DNA of 64,000 nt from an uncultured Arenicella sp. (lineage in GTDB: Bacteria > Pseudomonadota > Gammaproteobacteria > Arenicellales > Arenicellaceae), in assembly GCA_947499305.1 (NCBI GenBank), contig CANMNN010000006.1:62001-126000 (forward strand), written 5' to 3'. Below, piece after piece: positions 1 to 7,911 of the stretch. The position numbers and the translations under genes were made by a program. A model generated the notes under the pieces. The model saw only the letters and a program-made list of their open reading frames with translations, made no database searches and was not told where the DNA came from. Position 1 is the first letter of the stretch, and the number at the start of each line of letters is the position of its first letter.

Positions 1-179
1 TTCTAGAGTTAAGTTTGAGTGACAAGGTTAAGCCTGGTGTGCTTTACGTGCCTAAAGGTGCATGGATGTCTGACTCTGAGTCTAATGCGACTATCAATGC
101 GCTCATTCCTTCACACAAAGCCGATATGGCCGATGGTGCGTGTTACAACGATACACAAGTTGATGTTTTCGCGGCCTAG
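1..179 (+). CDS. Molybdopterin oxidoreductase, C-terminal end (partial)
   Basis: The third forward frame is open from the window edge to a TAG at 177-179 and encodes the last 58 residues of a protein that starts upstream. The segment reads GVLYVPKGAW, then NALIPSH, then ADMADGACYND and VDVF close to the stop. This is the pattern of the C-terminal molybdopterin-dinucleotide-binding domain of DMSO-reductase-family enzymes, where a G-x-W stretch is followed by N-x-L and a late V-D-V. Substrate and subunits cannot be told from this tail. A longer open frame overlapping it (from base 19) has no family-like sequence and is a shadow here. Confidence 0.7.
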   Translation, partial: LELSLSDKVKPGVLYVPKGAWMSDSESNATINALIPSHKADMADGACYNDTQVDVFAA

Positions 180-186
180 CTGGAGA

Positions 187-363
187 ATGTTTCGGCTAGC
201 TGTTGAAATGACCACGTTTGCATTAAGCGTTAACGTACTACATAAACTCTTAGGTAGGCGCATCGGAAACTATTATCTAGTTAAGCTCCAGCAGGAAGTG
301 GCGTCACCTGGGAATACACTTGCACAGTGTAAACTGCAGAACAATATCAACCCATACCAATAA
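187..363 (+). CDS. Small ORF behind the oxidoreductase, unknown
   Basis: An ATG at 187 is preceded by a good ribosome-binding site (TGGAGA) a few bases after the stop of the molybdopterin oxidoreductase, and encodes 58 residues ending at TAA 361-363. The product is not recognised. The next ORF (364-612) is in the same frame, so the two may be one gene interrupted by a stop codon, or two short genes. Short downstream genes of this kind sometimes encode maturation factors for the oxidoreductase, but nothing here shows that. Confidence 0.3.
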   Translation: MFRLAVEMTTFALSVNVLHKLLGRRIGNYYLVKLQQEVASPGNTLAQCKLQNNINPYQ

Positions 364-612
364 GTGAGACCCTACGTGGAAGAAAAACGTAAAGACTTAG
401 AAGCTTCTCGGCAAAAGGAATTGATTTATCGCATAGTAAGTGAGCTTAATGAACTACATCCGTCTCTTTACTATGCAGCGACTAGCGAGATCGCGTATCA
501 AGTAGAAGCGGCTATTTTGGCGGGTCAAGGCTTGAACCATGACGAATCTCAATTGCTCAAAGGCTTAAGCCGAAATGATATTCAAATGATTTTGAGTCTC
601 CATAATGGCTGA
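364..612 (+). CDS. Hypothetical protein, 82 aa
   Basis: This reading frame follows the in-frame TAA at 361-363 and would start with GTG at 364, or with TTG at 421 behind an AAGGA-like site. The product is helical and charged (EEKRKDLEAS near the start, then a run with SELNELHPSLYYAATSEIA) and has no signal peptide or membrane segment. The amino-acid composition looks like a real protein, unlike the shadow frames around it. Together with 187-363 it could be one 141-codon gene with a premature stop. Confidence 0.4.
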   Translation: MRPYVEEKRKDLEASRQKELIYRIVSELNELHPSLYYAATSEIAYQVEAAILAGQGLNHDESQLLKGLSRNDIQMILSLHNG

Positions 613-658
613 TCTGCTCTAGACAAACCAAGGTACCAAATCACTTTGTCGCAAGGTC

Positions 659-1417
659 TCAACTCTCAGCGAAAACGTCCTCAGGGCGAATTCCCCAATA
701 ACTAGAAAGGTGCTGTTGGTAAATTTCTTCGCAGCGTTGCAGTAAGGTTTCTACGTCCCCTTCCGTCATACCTGTTGTTTGAATAGGTTCAAGAATTTTT
801 ATTTCATGGCCCCCGCCTTTTGCTACCTTTTTTGGTACGTCTAGCACATCTTCTAGCGGTTTAGAAACCATAGGAATAATTGGAACCTGAGCTCTGATGG
901 CCATCTTGAATGCGCCTTGCTTAAAATGCGCCATCTTCCTACCTTGGCTGCGGGTTCCCTCGGGAAATATCCAAATATAACAATCGTCGGCCCGTAAGCG
1001 CTCGACAGCAAGATCAATGCTCGACCCATTTTTACCCTTTGCTTTTCTGTCTACCATGATGTTGTTGGTGGCATCCAATAGCCGCCCCCATAGCGGGATT
1101 TTGCGAAGTTCTTTTTTTGCGATGATTACCGTATTTTTAGGGAACACTGGGCCTTGTAATAGAGGATCAAAGTTCGATTGGTGATTCATTATGATTACCG
1201 CGGGGCCCGGAATCATATTCTCGCGTCCGAGTACGGTAATGCGAACCCTTAAAGCGATGCGCACGCCAAAATTCAGCGTTTTTGCAAACGCCCAAGATAG
1301 AGATTTATGGTGATTAAACGGGAACGACGCTAGGTAGAAAGCAATCGTGGCCAAGGCACACCAAATTGCCACCAAGCTCATTTTGATGTGATATTGAATT
1401 AGGCGTAAAAAGCTCAT
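659..1417 (-). CDS. 1-acyl-sn-glycerol-3-phosphate acyltransferase (PlsC family)
   Basis: The 252-residue protein has a hydrophobic N-terminus that would anchor it in the inner membrane, the acyltransferase motif NHQSNFD (H-x4-D) near residue 79 and the phosphate-binding block FPEGTRS near residue 152. Length and motif order match the PlsC/LPLAT family, which transfers a fatty acyl chain to the sn-2 position of lysophosphatidic acid. It stands alone between unrelated genes. The window holds a second LPLAT domain at 52475-54226, so this copy may be one of several paralogues with different acyl preference. Confidence 0.88.
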   Translation of the reverse strand: MSFLRLIQYHIKMSLVAIWCALATIAFYLASFPFNHHKSLSWAFAKTLNFGVRIALRVRITVLGRENMIPGPAVIIMNHQSNFDPLLQGPVFPKNTVIIAKKELRKIPLWGRLLDATNNIMVDRKAKGKNGSSIDLAVERLRADDCYIWIFPEGTRSQGRKMAHFKQGAFKMAIRAQVPIIPMVSKPLEDVLDVPKKVAKGGGHEIKILEPIQTTGMTEGDVETLLQRCEEIYQQHLSSYWGIRPEDVFAES

Positions 1418-2290
1418 AGACCTGCCGCGGGAGTTACTGACTGGATTAGCTTGGCACTTCGTTTCGATCCCAGCGTAGGCTAATCTTGAGGGCTTAATAC
1501 TAGCACATGCAGAGTAATTCTAACGTGCACCTAGTGTTAACAATCGGAGACAGAATGAGAGTTTGATAGGCTGTCACCAGTATTTTTTTATTCGTCACAT
1601 TGAGTGCTCGAGCTGCAAACTCTGTTCAGGCGTCAAGCGTCAAAGCCCTTAGCGCCGGTCGCGAATGAGAAGTAGCGTAATTGTTTCGACACGCTACACA
1701 AAGACCTTAAGGTTAAATGGCTCCAAGAGTGGGATGTTAGAAAACTATAAATACAATGGTTTGAGAATCAGAATTGCCACTGATATTTTGATATTGGTCT
1801 ACAGGAACTTGAATTTGTGGCTTTTGCCTTGAGCACACACGACTTCCCAATCGGTCAATGTCTGTCTGGTGCGATCGAACTTAATGTTACAGCTGCTACA
1901 ACCTCTACTCTGGTTTATGCACTGAGCAGGCTTGAAGGGCGTGTTGTTTGAATTATTCAAATCGTTGATGCATCGCCGAAGCCAAGATTAATTAGCCATT
2001 GTAATGACCTAAAAAGGGTCAAAGCTTCGATCGTAAAAAACGAAAAGAGGTGGCTTTACGTAATCAGTATTTCAAAATTCGCAAAGCATATGGCGTGCGA
2101 TGTCGGTACCTTAGCCTAACCATGTTGAGGAGTTAAGAACTATGACCGCATGTCTAAATGGTAGAGCAAGAAGCAAAGTAAGTTGATTAAAATTTTTGAA
2201 AAACGGCGAGCGCATGAGGAGAAGTGAGCTCTTACAAAGTCAAAAAAGATGCAAGAAAGGTAATCTAAATTCCAGTTTAAACTTAAAGCT
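1418..2290. other. Long intergenic stretch with decayed coding traces
   Basis: No intact gene is visible in about 870 bases. Around 1555 an ATG is followed in frame by TGA and TAG and then by a hydrophobic, signal-peptide-like stretch (AVTSIFLFVTLSARAA), as if an exported protein gene had gained stops. A second protein-like stretch lies at 2135-2263. The rest has no clear pattern. Confidence 0.35.
2135..2263 (+). pseudogene. Possible decayed gene tail, unknown product
   Basis: One forward frame reads as a plausible basic, helical protein tail (KLIKIFEKRRAHEEK, then ALTKSKKMQER) but is broken by TAG and TGA codons where sense codons would be expected, and ends at TAA 2261-2263. The frame is also closed just upstream. 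The family is not recognised. This may be chance, so confidence is low. Confidence 0.22.
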
Positions 2291-2321
2291 AAATAGCCAC
2301 ATCATTTTGATGTGGCTATTT
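2291..2321 (-). terminator. Rho-independent terminator after the YHS gene
   Basis: A perfect 14-bp inverted repeat (AAATAGCCACATCA, loop TTT, TGATGTGGCTATTT) lies 26 bases beyond the stop of the leftward YHS gene. The A/T ends of the arms would give a U-run on either strand, so it could act in both directions. Confidence 0.75.
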
Positions 2322-2346
2322 ATGTGAAGCGTAGATCTAAGACAGA

Positions 2347-2841
2347 TTATTCGTCGTCTAAATCTTCGTCAGCCTCTAGCTCAGTTGAAGCAACCGAACG
2401 AATTTTTGACCATTTTTCATCGGCAAGTGTAATTGCTTTAGATTGTTTTGCTGTCCAAAGTTTTGACACGTTAGCACTGTTGTTTACGTATAGTTTGTTA
2501 TCAACAACAGCGAATACGGTCGGATCAATTGGAAATTTAGCACCGATTGCCGCGCCATACGCACAGAAGCCACCGTATTGCGGTGCATACTTTTCGGGGT
2601 TCGCTTTAAATAAATCGCGGTTAGCTTCCGAGCTGAAGTGGTAGATTGCACCATCATGGGCTGCCGAAATCCCTGCATAACCTTTCACCGGCGCATTTTC
2701 GGTGAAGTAAGAAACGGCGTCGTGACCGCCTAGGATGACACCGTTAGCGTCTTGCTGTGTTTCTTCAGCGGAAAAACTGATAGTGCTGAAAAGGATTGTA
2801 GAAGCCGCGATCAAGCTAGCTAGAAGGTTTGTTTTTTTCAT
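2347..2841 (-). CDS. Exported YHS-domain protein
   Basis: The 164-residue product starts with a Sec signal peptide (MKKTNLLASLIAASTILFST, cleavage likely after SFSA). The mature part carries a YHS domain: GGHDAVSYF, then AIYHFSSEANRDLF and YAPQYGGFCAYG. YHS domains are small, often metal-linked modules found in exported proteins and metal ATPases; the function of the stand-alone form is not settled. The C-terminus is acidic (EADEDLDDE). It diverges from the AraC-type regulator at 2943, with about 100 bases between them, so that regulator may control it. Confidence 0.85.
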   Translation of the reverse strand: MKKTNLLASLIAASTILFSTISFSAEETQQDANGVILGGHDAVSYFTENAPVKGYAGISAAHDGAIYHFSSEANRDLFKANPEKYAPQYGGFCAYGAAIGAKFPIDPTVFAVVDNKLYVNNSANVSKLWTAKQSKAITLADEKWSKIRSVASTELEADEDLDDE

Positions 2842-2942
2842 GTTGGTACTCCGAAAATGTTAATGTAAGCGTCTTAATTGACAAGATTCGTTTATCGAAA
2901 GCGCAGCAGGTAAATCGTTACTATTGTGCTTGTTCGAACACG

Positions 2943-3881
2943 ATGAATTTTACTGATCTTGCTGAGTTGAGATATGCTCTGTCTGCCACGTCTTATGTCC
3001 AATCGTTCATGAATACAATCGATCAACTTTTTTCGCCCTTAAAGCTCGAAGCTAATGTGTTTCACAATGGCCAATATTGTGGCGCTTGGGCGATCGACAC
3101 CTCGGGTTCAGAAAAAATGACCTTTCATGTTGTCGTACGCGGCAGCTGTTACCTTAATTTCAACAATCAGTTGACCAAGTTGACCGAGGGAGATGCGATA
3201 TTCTTGCCGAGTGATGCAAAACATATTATTACCAACTTTCCCGAGCAAGAAATCTCGATCAATAAGGCCGACACATTGCCAATGCAGGCTGTATTAACTG
3301 AGCCTTCTACAGGGTTGGTTTGTGGCAATTTCGGGCACGAGCATCCTTTGTTTGATCGATTGATGAAGCAGTTGCCAGAGGTGATCATCGTACAAGGTGG
3401 CGAGGGATCAGCAAGCTCTAAGATTATTGACGTAATTATTGAGGAGTCGGCTAGATCGGGCTTAGAAAGCAGTTTGTTATTAAATAGGTTATCCGATTGC
3501 TTGTTCTTGTCGATGGTGCAGGATCATGCCGATCAAGACAGCGGGGTATTTGCAGCTTTAGCGCATGAGAAATTGTCTCGTGCTATGGCGTTGATTCATC
3601 AAGAAACAGAAAAGGTTATTAGCCTAGAGGCACTCTCAGAAGCCGCAGGCATGTCTCGCTCGGCTTTTTCTAGCCTGTTTAAATCGTTGGTCGGCTTATC
3701 GCCGATGGACTATCTAAAGCAATGGAAAATGACGTTGGCGTATCGCTGGCTAGCTGACGAAGGCGTTACCACCTATGAAGCAGCGCTACGCAGCGGTTAC
3801 GAGAGCGAGTCTTCGTTCTCAAAGGCGTTTTCCAGTGTGATGGGATTTGGCCCAGGAAAAGCTCGCGCTAAACAGCGCTAG
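2943..3881 (+). CDS. AraC-family regulator with cupin-type N-domain
   Basis: The start is placed at ATG 2943 (MNFTDLAELR), giving 312 residues; an earlier in-frame ATG at 2829 would run into the divergent YHS gene. The N-terminal half has cupin-like strands (GSCYLNF, then GDAIFLPSDAKHII), as in AraC proteins of the cupin_6/AraC_binding_2 type. The C-terminus has two helix-turn-helix motifs: LEALSEAAGMSRSAFSSLF, then YEAALRSGYESESSFSKAF followed by FGPGKAR. It is likely a ligand-responsive DNA-binding regulator; its target may be the divergent YHS gene. Confidence 0.85.
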   Translation: MNFTDLAELRYALSATSYVQSFMNTIDQLFSPLKLEANVFHNGQYCGAWAIDTSGSEKMTFHVVVRGSCYLNFNNQLTKLTEGDAIFLPSDAKHIITNFPEQEISINKADTLPMQAVLTEPSTGLVCGNFGHEHPLFDRLMKQLPEVIIVQGGEGSASSKIIDVIIEESARSGLESSLLLNRLSDCLFLSMVQDHADQDSGVFAALAHEKLSRAMALIHQETEKVISLEALSEAAGMSRSAFSSLFKSLVGLSPMDYLKQWKMTLAYRWLADEGVTTYEAALRSGYESESSFSKAFSSVMGFGPGKARAKQR

Positions 3882-3892
3882 TTAAGCCAAGC

Positions 3893-4240
3893 TCAGAGCG
3901 GGTAGGGCTCATCGGCTAAGGCTTTAATTGCGCCGTTGAGAACTCGGTAAAGTCCCCACAGCCATGCAATGCCTAATATCGCGAAGCCGATCACTATAGG
4001 AGTGGTTGCCCAGCCAAGTAAAAACCAAAATAAGCTCCACCAAAATACTCTGGTAGCGTTTACCAGATGGCTGTGAAAATGGGTGCCATAGGCGCCCCTT
4101 TTTTGAATCATGGCCCATATCGCTCCAAATAACAGTGGAATCGCAGTAAAAAGGCCAATTGCCAACAAGATATAGGTAACTAATGAATGGGTTTTGTATT
4201 CGCTGCCGCTGACAGCCGATGAATTGATTACAACGCTCAT
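3893..4240 (-). CDS. Small inner-membrane protein, DUF4870-like
   Basis: The start is set at the ATG at 4240 because an AGAGGACAT ribosome-binding site lies just upstream; the frame stays open a further 20 codons without such a site. The 115-residue protein has three hydrophobic segments (YILLAIGLFTAIPLLFGAIW, FWWSLFWFLLGWA, TPIVIGFAILGIAWLWGLY) and ends with GAIKALADEPYP. The arrangement resembles DUF4870/Tic20-like membrane proteins, of unknown role. It is convergent with the AraC gene, with only 11 bases between the two stops. Confidence 0.65.
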   Translation of the reverse strand: MSVVINSSAVSGSEYKTHSLVTYILLAIGLFTAIPLLFGAIWAMIQKRGAYGTHFHSHLVNATRVFWWSLFWFLLGWATTPIVIGFAILGIAWLWGLYRVLNGAIKALADEPYPL

Positions 4241-4364
4241 TATGTCCTCTAGGCCTAGATTTTGGCCTGATTGTTTAAACGGGTCCTTGAATTTAATCAA
4301 TTAGATTATGGTGGCGAAATCGCTATTTTCAAGTCTGGTGGGGCATCAGCTGTAGTTGTTTGGT

Positions 4365-5039
4365 CTAGTAATAAATTGTCACTGAATTAAAATCACTGGC
4401 TTCAGCTAGGTCGGGCACTGTGCAACTTTTATAATGCTCATAAGGGTTCACGCCTTTAAGCTCCTCGGGTTTGACTCTTGAATCTGCAATAATCACTTTA
4501 GAGTAATGTGTCAAAAAGTTCTCTAAAAGCGGGATATTTGCGCGATCGTAGAAAACGTCGGCAATCAGCATTATGGTTTCTGACTCTAGATGATCAAGGC
4601 TAGTTAAATCATTGCAGAGCTCGATTTTCGCATGGTTAGTCTCGGCATTAAGTGCAGCTACTGATAAGGCGTTGGGGTCGATGTCGAGGGCAATGCTTCT
4701 TGCAGCGCCTGCCATTGATGCGGCTATGGCCACCACGGCTGAACCACAGCCAAAATCGATAACTGTTTTATTTCTGACTTGCTCGGGGTGATCGAGAATG
4801 AAGCGCGCCATTACCTGCCCACTGGCCCAGCAGAATGCCCAATAAGGCGGCTCATCCATTAGATATTCAATTTGTGCAGCACTTAGTTGCTCTTGCGGAT
4901 AGGCGCCATCAATCAATGCGAGATCAATTTCAGGCGCCATCGGTAAGGTCTGAACTAAAAGCTTTGCCGCCGGCACCTTGCGTTGCATGGCTCGCTCGAG
5001 CTGCCCATGTGTGTAGAGAATTTCTGCTGTAGTCGCCAA
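4365..5039 (-). CDS. Class I SAM-dependent methyltransferase, protein-lysine type
   Basis: The 224-residue protein has the SAM-binding motif I VIDFGCGSAVVAIAA near residue 94 and motif II SIALDIDPNAL. The block PPYWAFCWASGQVMARF before motif I and the motif IADVFYD after it resemble the ETFB-lysine/nicotinamide N-methyltransferase-like branch of the superfamily. A protein-lysine methyltransferase is therefore more likely than a small-molecule enzyme, but the substrate is not shown. It ends 16 bases upstream of the start side of no other gene in its direction and follows the SDR gene (5055-6017) closely, so the two could share a transcript. Confidence 0.7.
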   Translation of the reverse strand: MATTAEILYTHGQLERAMQRKVPAAKLLVQTLPMAPEIDLALIDGAYPQEQLSAAQIEYLMDEPPYWAFCWASGQVMARFILDHPEQVRNKTVIDFGCGSAVVAIAASMAGAARSIALDIDPNALSVAALNAETNHAKIELCNDLTSLDHLESETIMLIADVFYDRANIPLLENFLTHYSKVIIADSRVKPEELKGVNPYEHYKSCTVPDLAEASDFNSVTIYY

Positions 5040-5054
5040 GCCTGTGAGAAACCC

Positions 5055-6017
5055 TTATTTTGCTAATTCTTCTTCAAGCATTTTCATCAAAGCCTGTTTA
5101 TCTAGGGTGTAGGCTTGGCCTTGATTTAGTTGCACAGTCTTGGTGAGCATTGCACGAATAATTGCATGTGCTTGGGGTTCATTAGGAGTGACCATGTAAC
5201 GAAACTTGGGTTCGTCATTGCTCATGAAGTGCAAAGCAGCATCGGCAACGTCCTGTGGATCTTTACCTTCGGTTACTTGAGTGAGACCGGCCAACAAACC
5301 TTCTCGCTCTTGTGCATAACTTGATTTGTCGCTCCAGTAATCGCTATCGAGAATGCGTTTGCGTGCCGTGTTGCCGATCTGTGATGCGTAGTTGCCCGGT
5401 TCGATCACGCCAACCATTATGTCATAACGGGCGAGCTCAGCTTGAAGTGCTTCGGTAAACGCTTCAACCGCGTGTTTACTCATTGCATAATGACCAAAGA
5501 AACTGCTTGCTCTAATGCCAGCAATTGAGCCTGTAGTAGCAATGCGGCCCTTGCTTTTCTTGATCATTGGCACAAATGCCTGAGTTACACGATACGGGCC
5601 GTATACATTAACGTCCATTTGATACTCTAGTTCGGATACATCAACTTCGGCGAGTGGGCCGAATACCGCTACGCCAGCATTGTTTATGAGGCCGTACAGT
5701 CCACGGCCTTTTGCTTCAATCGTTTCTACTGCCGCGTCGATTTGGCTTTGTATAGTGACGTCGATCTTGATCGCTTCAACGTTCTCCATGGCTTCAAGAC
5801 GTTTCATATCGGCCTCTTTACGTGCACCGGCATAGACAATGTAACCGGCTTTAGAAAGCGTTTCGGTCATCTTTAAGCCAAGACCCGAGGTGGCGCCCGT
5901 TATTAAAATGGCTTTTTCAGGTTTTTCTGCGTGATGTGCCGCTAAGCTTAGCTGTGAACTTAGCAAGCTTGAGAATAAGGTTGTGGTGAGAAGTAGGGCA
6001 GTGCGGAAGGCTTTCAT
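5055..6017 (-). CDS. Short-chain dehydrogenase/reductase with signal peptide
   Basis: The 320-residue protein has the classical SDR motifs: TGATSGLG for cofactor binding near residue 41, NNAGVA, TTGSIAG with the catalytic Ser, and YAMSK (Y-x3-K). ARK after the second strand would allow NADP. Before the Rossmann fold there is a typical Sec signal peptide (MKAFRTALLLTTTLFSSLLS, then LSLAAHHAE). Most SDR enzymes are cytoplasmic because NAD(P) is; an exported SDR is unusual, and the segment may instead be an anchor. Substrate unknown. A 15-base gap separates it from the methyltransferase gene downstream. Confidence 0.85.
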   Translation of the reverse strand: MKAFRTALLLTTTLFSSLLSSQLSLAAHHAEKPEKAILITGATSGLGLKMTETLSKAGYIVYAGARKEADMKRLEAMENVEAIKIDVTIQSQIDAAVETIEAKGRGLYGLINNAGVAVFGPLAEVDVSELEYQMDVNVYGPYRVTQAFVPMIKKSKGRIATTGSIAGIRASSFFGHYAMSKHAVEAFTEALQAELARYDIMVGVIEPGNYASQIGNTARKRILDSDYWSDKSSYAQEREGLLAGLTQVTEGKDPQDVADAALHFMSNDEPKFRYMVTPNEPQAHAIIRAMLTKTVQLNQGQAYTLDKQALMKMLEEELAK

Positions 6018-6099
6018 GGAGTGTGCTCCTTAAAATTATTAAGGGCTTAGCCTAAGCTATATCGGGTGATAAGTCTGTCAGCTAACTGAGCCAATTAAG

Positions 6100-6142
6100 A
6101 CTCTCTGCCCGAATTCCCTAAGGCTGGTCATGGGCAGAGAGT
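6100..6142 (-). terminator. Hairpin between DUF945 and SDR genes
   Basis: An 11-bp perfect inverted repeat (ACTCTCTGCCC / GGGCAGAGAGT) with a 21-base loop sits between the stop of the DUF945 gene and the SDR gene that follows on the same strand. A second, imperfect GC-rich repeat lies at 6144-6163. They could form a terminator or processing structure after the DUF945 gene; there is no clear U-run on the minus strand. Confidence 0.4.
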
Positions 6143-6174
6143 TTCGGGGCTCTATAAGTCCCGATTTTATAAAA

Positions 6175-7503
6175 TTAGAACGGTAAGCTAGAAAATACCA
6201 GCGCTTGAAGTTCGGCAAAGCTCATGCTTTTGCCGTTTAGGCTAATTTCTTCGCCCAAGGCTAAGTTTAGTGCGTAGTCGTTATCGTTAGCCGAAACGAG
6301 CGGGCTGCGCGCGATAAATGCGGCAACCATTGGCTGGCCATCGACAACTTGTTTAGCGAGTGATGCATCAAGTTTGATGTTTACCTTTTTTAGCGCCTCG
6401 TCTGGTGCAGTCATGAACTGAGGCATTTGTGCAAAGCTCAGGTTTTCTAGTAGTTTGAAGTTAAGCGCCACATCGTTGTTTTCGCCGTTTAGTTCGGCGC
6501 TTACCTTTGAACTAACGTCCAAACCTTGCTTGAGCATTTTTTCTAGTGCCGGCATCAATTGAGCCATCTGTGCTTGAGGCATCGCTTGTTCCTGATTTTC
6601 TTCAAGCGCGAGCATCGCGTCTGCTTGCATCTGTTGAGCTATTTTTTGATACTCAATAAATGCTTGCTTATCAAGGCCGTTGATATCCATGGCCATACTG
6701 AGATCTTTAACGCTCTCAAACGGCATCACCGCTGATACAATTTCCTTAATGCTAATCACCGCATTGCTGCTCAGGTTATCGCCACTCTGGCCGGTCTCAG
6801 TACGCACCGACATACTGTCAATAGTGGTTTCACCTAGCGGGCCTTCTGCAGTAAACGACTCTAAGTCCATAACGAAGTCACCGATGAAAAGGCCTTCGCC
6901 GGCTCTTTCCATGTCGCCAGATAAGCTCATCGTGCCTACTTTCATGGTCTGACCATTGCCTTGCATGGCGAACGCATCGCTGCCACCGCTCAGTTTAATG
7001 GATGAGCCCTTTGCATCTGTATCGACGGTGATTTTTGAGTTTGGAATAGTTATTGATGCACCATCTAGTTCAAAGTCTTTTACTTCTTCCAACGCAATAG
7101 TTTGGCTTATTCCACCAAAGGCCGAAATTGAGCCGTAAATAGACAATGGGTCTTTTCCATTAAGTTTTTCGGCTACAAATTTGCTGTACGCTGATTCTCC
7201 TTCAAGCTTACAGTTGAAATCTATTCCGATAACGCCGTGGCTACTGTCGCAAGCGTAGACAATTTCGCCAAACTCTTTAGTGAACCCTGTAAGTTGTGAG
7301 GGCGGCAGATACTTGTAGCGCGCTTGTGTAGAGCGGAACCCGCGATCATAGCTAAGCACTTCGGTTGTTCCATAGGTGCTAGCTGATTGGTTAAAACCGT
7401 CGATCATTTTCTTGGTCTCGGTTTCAGCAATTTTGCCAGTAATATATGGCGCGCCGACGAAAATGGCCGCAATGATGACTACTGGAATAATAATTTTCTT
7501 CAA
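6175..7503 (-). CDS. DUF945 family (YdgA-like) protein
   Basis: The 442-residue protein begins with an uncleaved or cleaved signal segment (KKIIIPVVIIAAIFVGAPYI) followed by ETKKMIDGFNQ and VLSYDRGFRSTQARY, which is the conserved start of DUF945/YdgA proteins: a membrane-tethered, mostly beta-rich periplasmic protein. The rest alternates beta-like segments and a long helix (residues ~290-330, rich in Gln and Met). The cellular role of the family is poorly defined. It is preceded by an AAGGAG-like site just before the ATG. Confidence 0.8.
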   Translation of the reverse strand: MKKIIIPVVIIAAIFVGAPYITGKIAETETKKMIDGFNQSASTYGTTEVLSYDRGFRSTQARYKYLPPSQLTGFTKEFGEIVYACDSSHGVIGIDFNCKLEGESAYSKFVAEKLNGKDPLSIYGSISAFGGISQTIALEEVKDFELDGASITIPNSKITVDTDAKGSSIKLSGGSDAFAMQGNGQTMKVGTMSLSGDMERAGEGLFIGDFVMDLESFTAEGPLGETTIDSMSVRTETGQSGDNLSSNAVISIKEIVSAVMPFESVKDLSMAMDINGLDKQAFIEYQKIAQQMQADAMLALEENQEQAMPQAQMAQLMPALEKMLKQGLDVSSKVSAELNGENNDVALNFKLLENLSFAQMPQFMTAPDEALKKVNIKLDASLAKQVVDGQPMVAAFIARSPLVSANDNDYALNLALGEEISLNGKSMSFAELQALVFSSLPF

Positions 7504-7588
7504 AAGGAACTCCTTTTCAATAATTTGAGAGGTGATAGTAGGGGCTGTTATAGTACAAAAAAATGGTGAGAATAATTAGGGTTTTAAT

Positions 7589-7891
7589 ATGCGTTTTCTA
7601 TTTATTTTGTTGTTGTTGAGCTTGACTGCCTGCGCTGCTCAAGTAGCGGATCAACCGAGAGCTGTCAGCACTTCGCCTGGATTAGGCGCTACACCTGGAA
7701 TGCCAATGAGTGTTGAAGAATGTGATGCAGCAGGAGGGAGAGTGGTCGGCGATATTGGAGACGGACGTGTCTATCGGTCCGGTTATTTGTGTGACAATGG
7801 TGAGGCGCCACTCGGAACGATTAGTTATAGAGATGGCGAACCGATCGCGACGGACGGCGCGGTTTGTTGCGGGACCTCGTTGTCAAATTAA
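7589..7891 (+). CDS. Small lipoprotein, unknown function
   Basis: The 100-residue product has a lipoprotein signal peptide (MRFLFILLLLSLTAC) with lipobox LTAC, Cys at residue 15. The mature part is short, has four further Cys residues (in EECDAAG, YLCDNGE and AVCCGTS) that could form disulfides, and no recognised domain. It would be anchored in the inner or outer membrane facing the periplasm. It diverges from the DUF945 gene. Confidence 0.65.
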   Translation: MRFLFILLLLSLTACAAQVADQPRAVSTSPGLGATPGMPMSVEECDAAGGRVVGDIGDGRVYRSGYLCDNGEAPLGTISYRDGEPIATDGAVCCGTSLSN

Positions 7892-7911
7892 TTCAGTAGA
7901 GCCCTGCTAGC

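Noticed and set aside
19-363. 114-codon open frame at the left end
   Set aside because: Its first part overlaps the oxidoreductase C-terminus in another frame, which has clear family motifs. Only the part from ATG 187, behind a ribosome-binding site, was kept as a possible gene.
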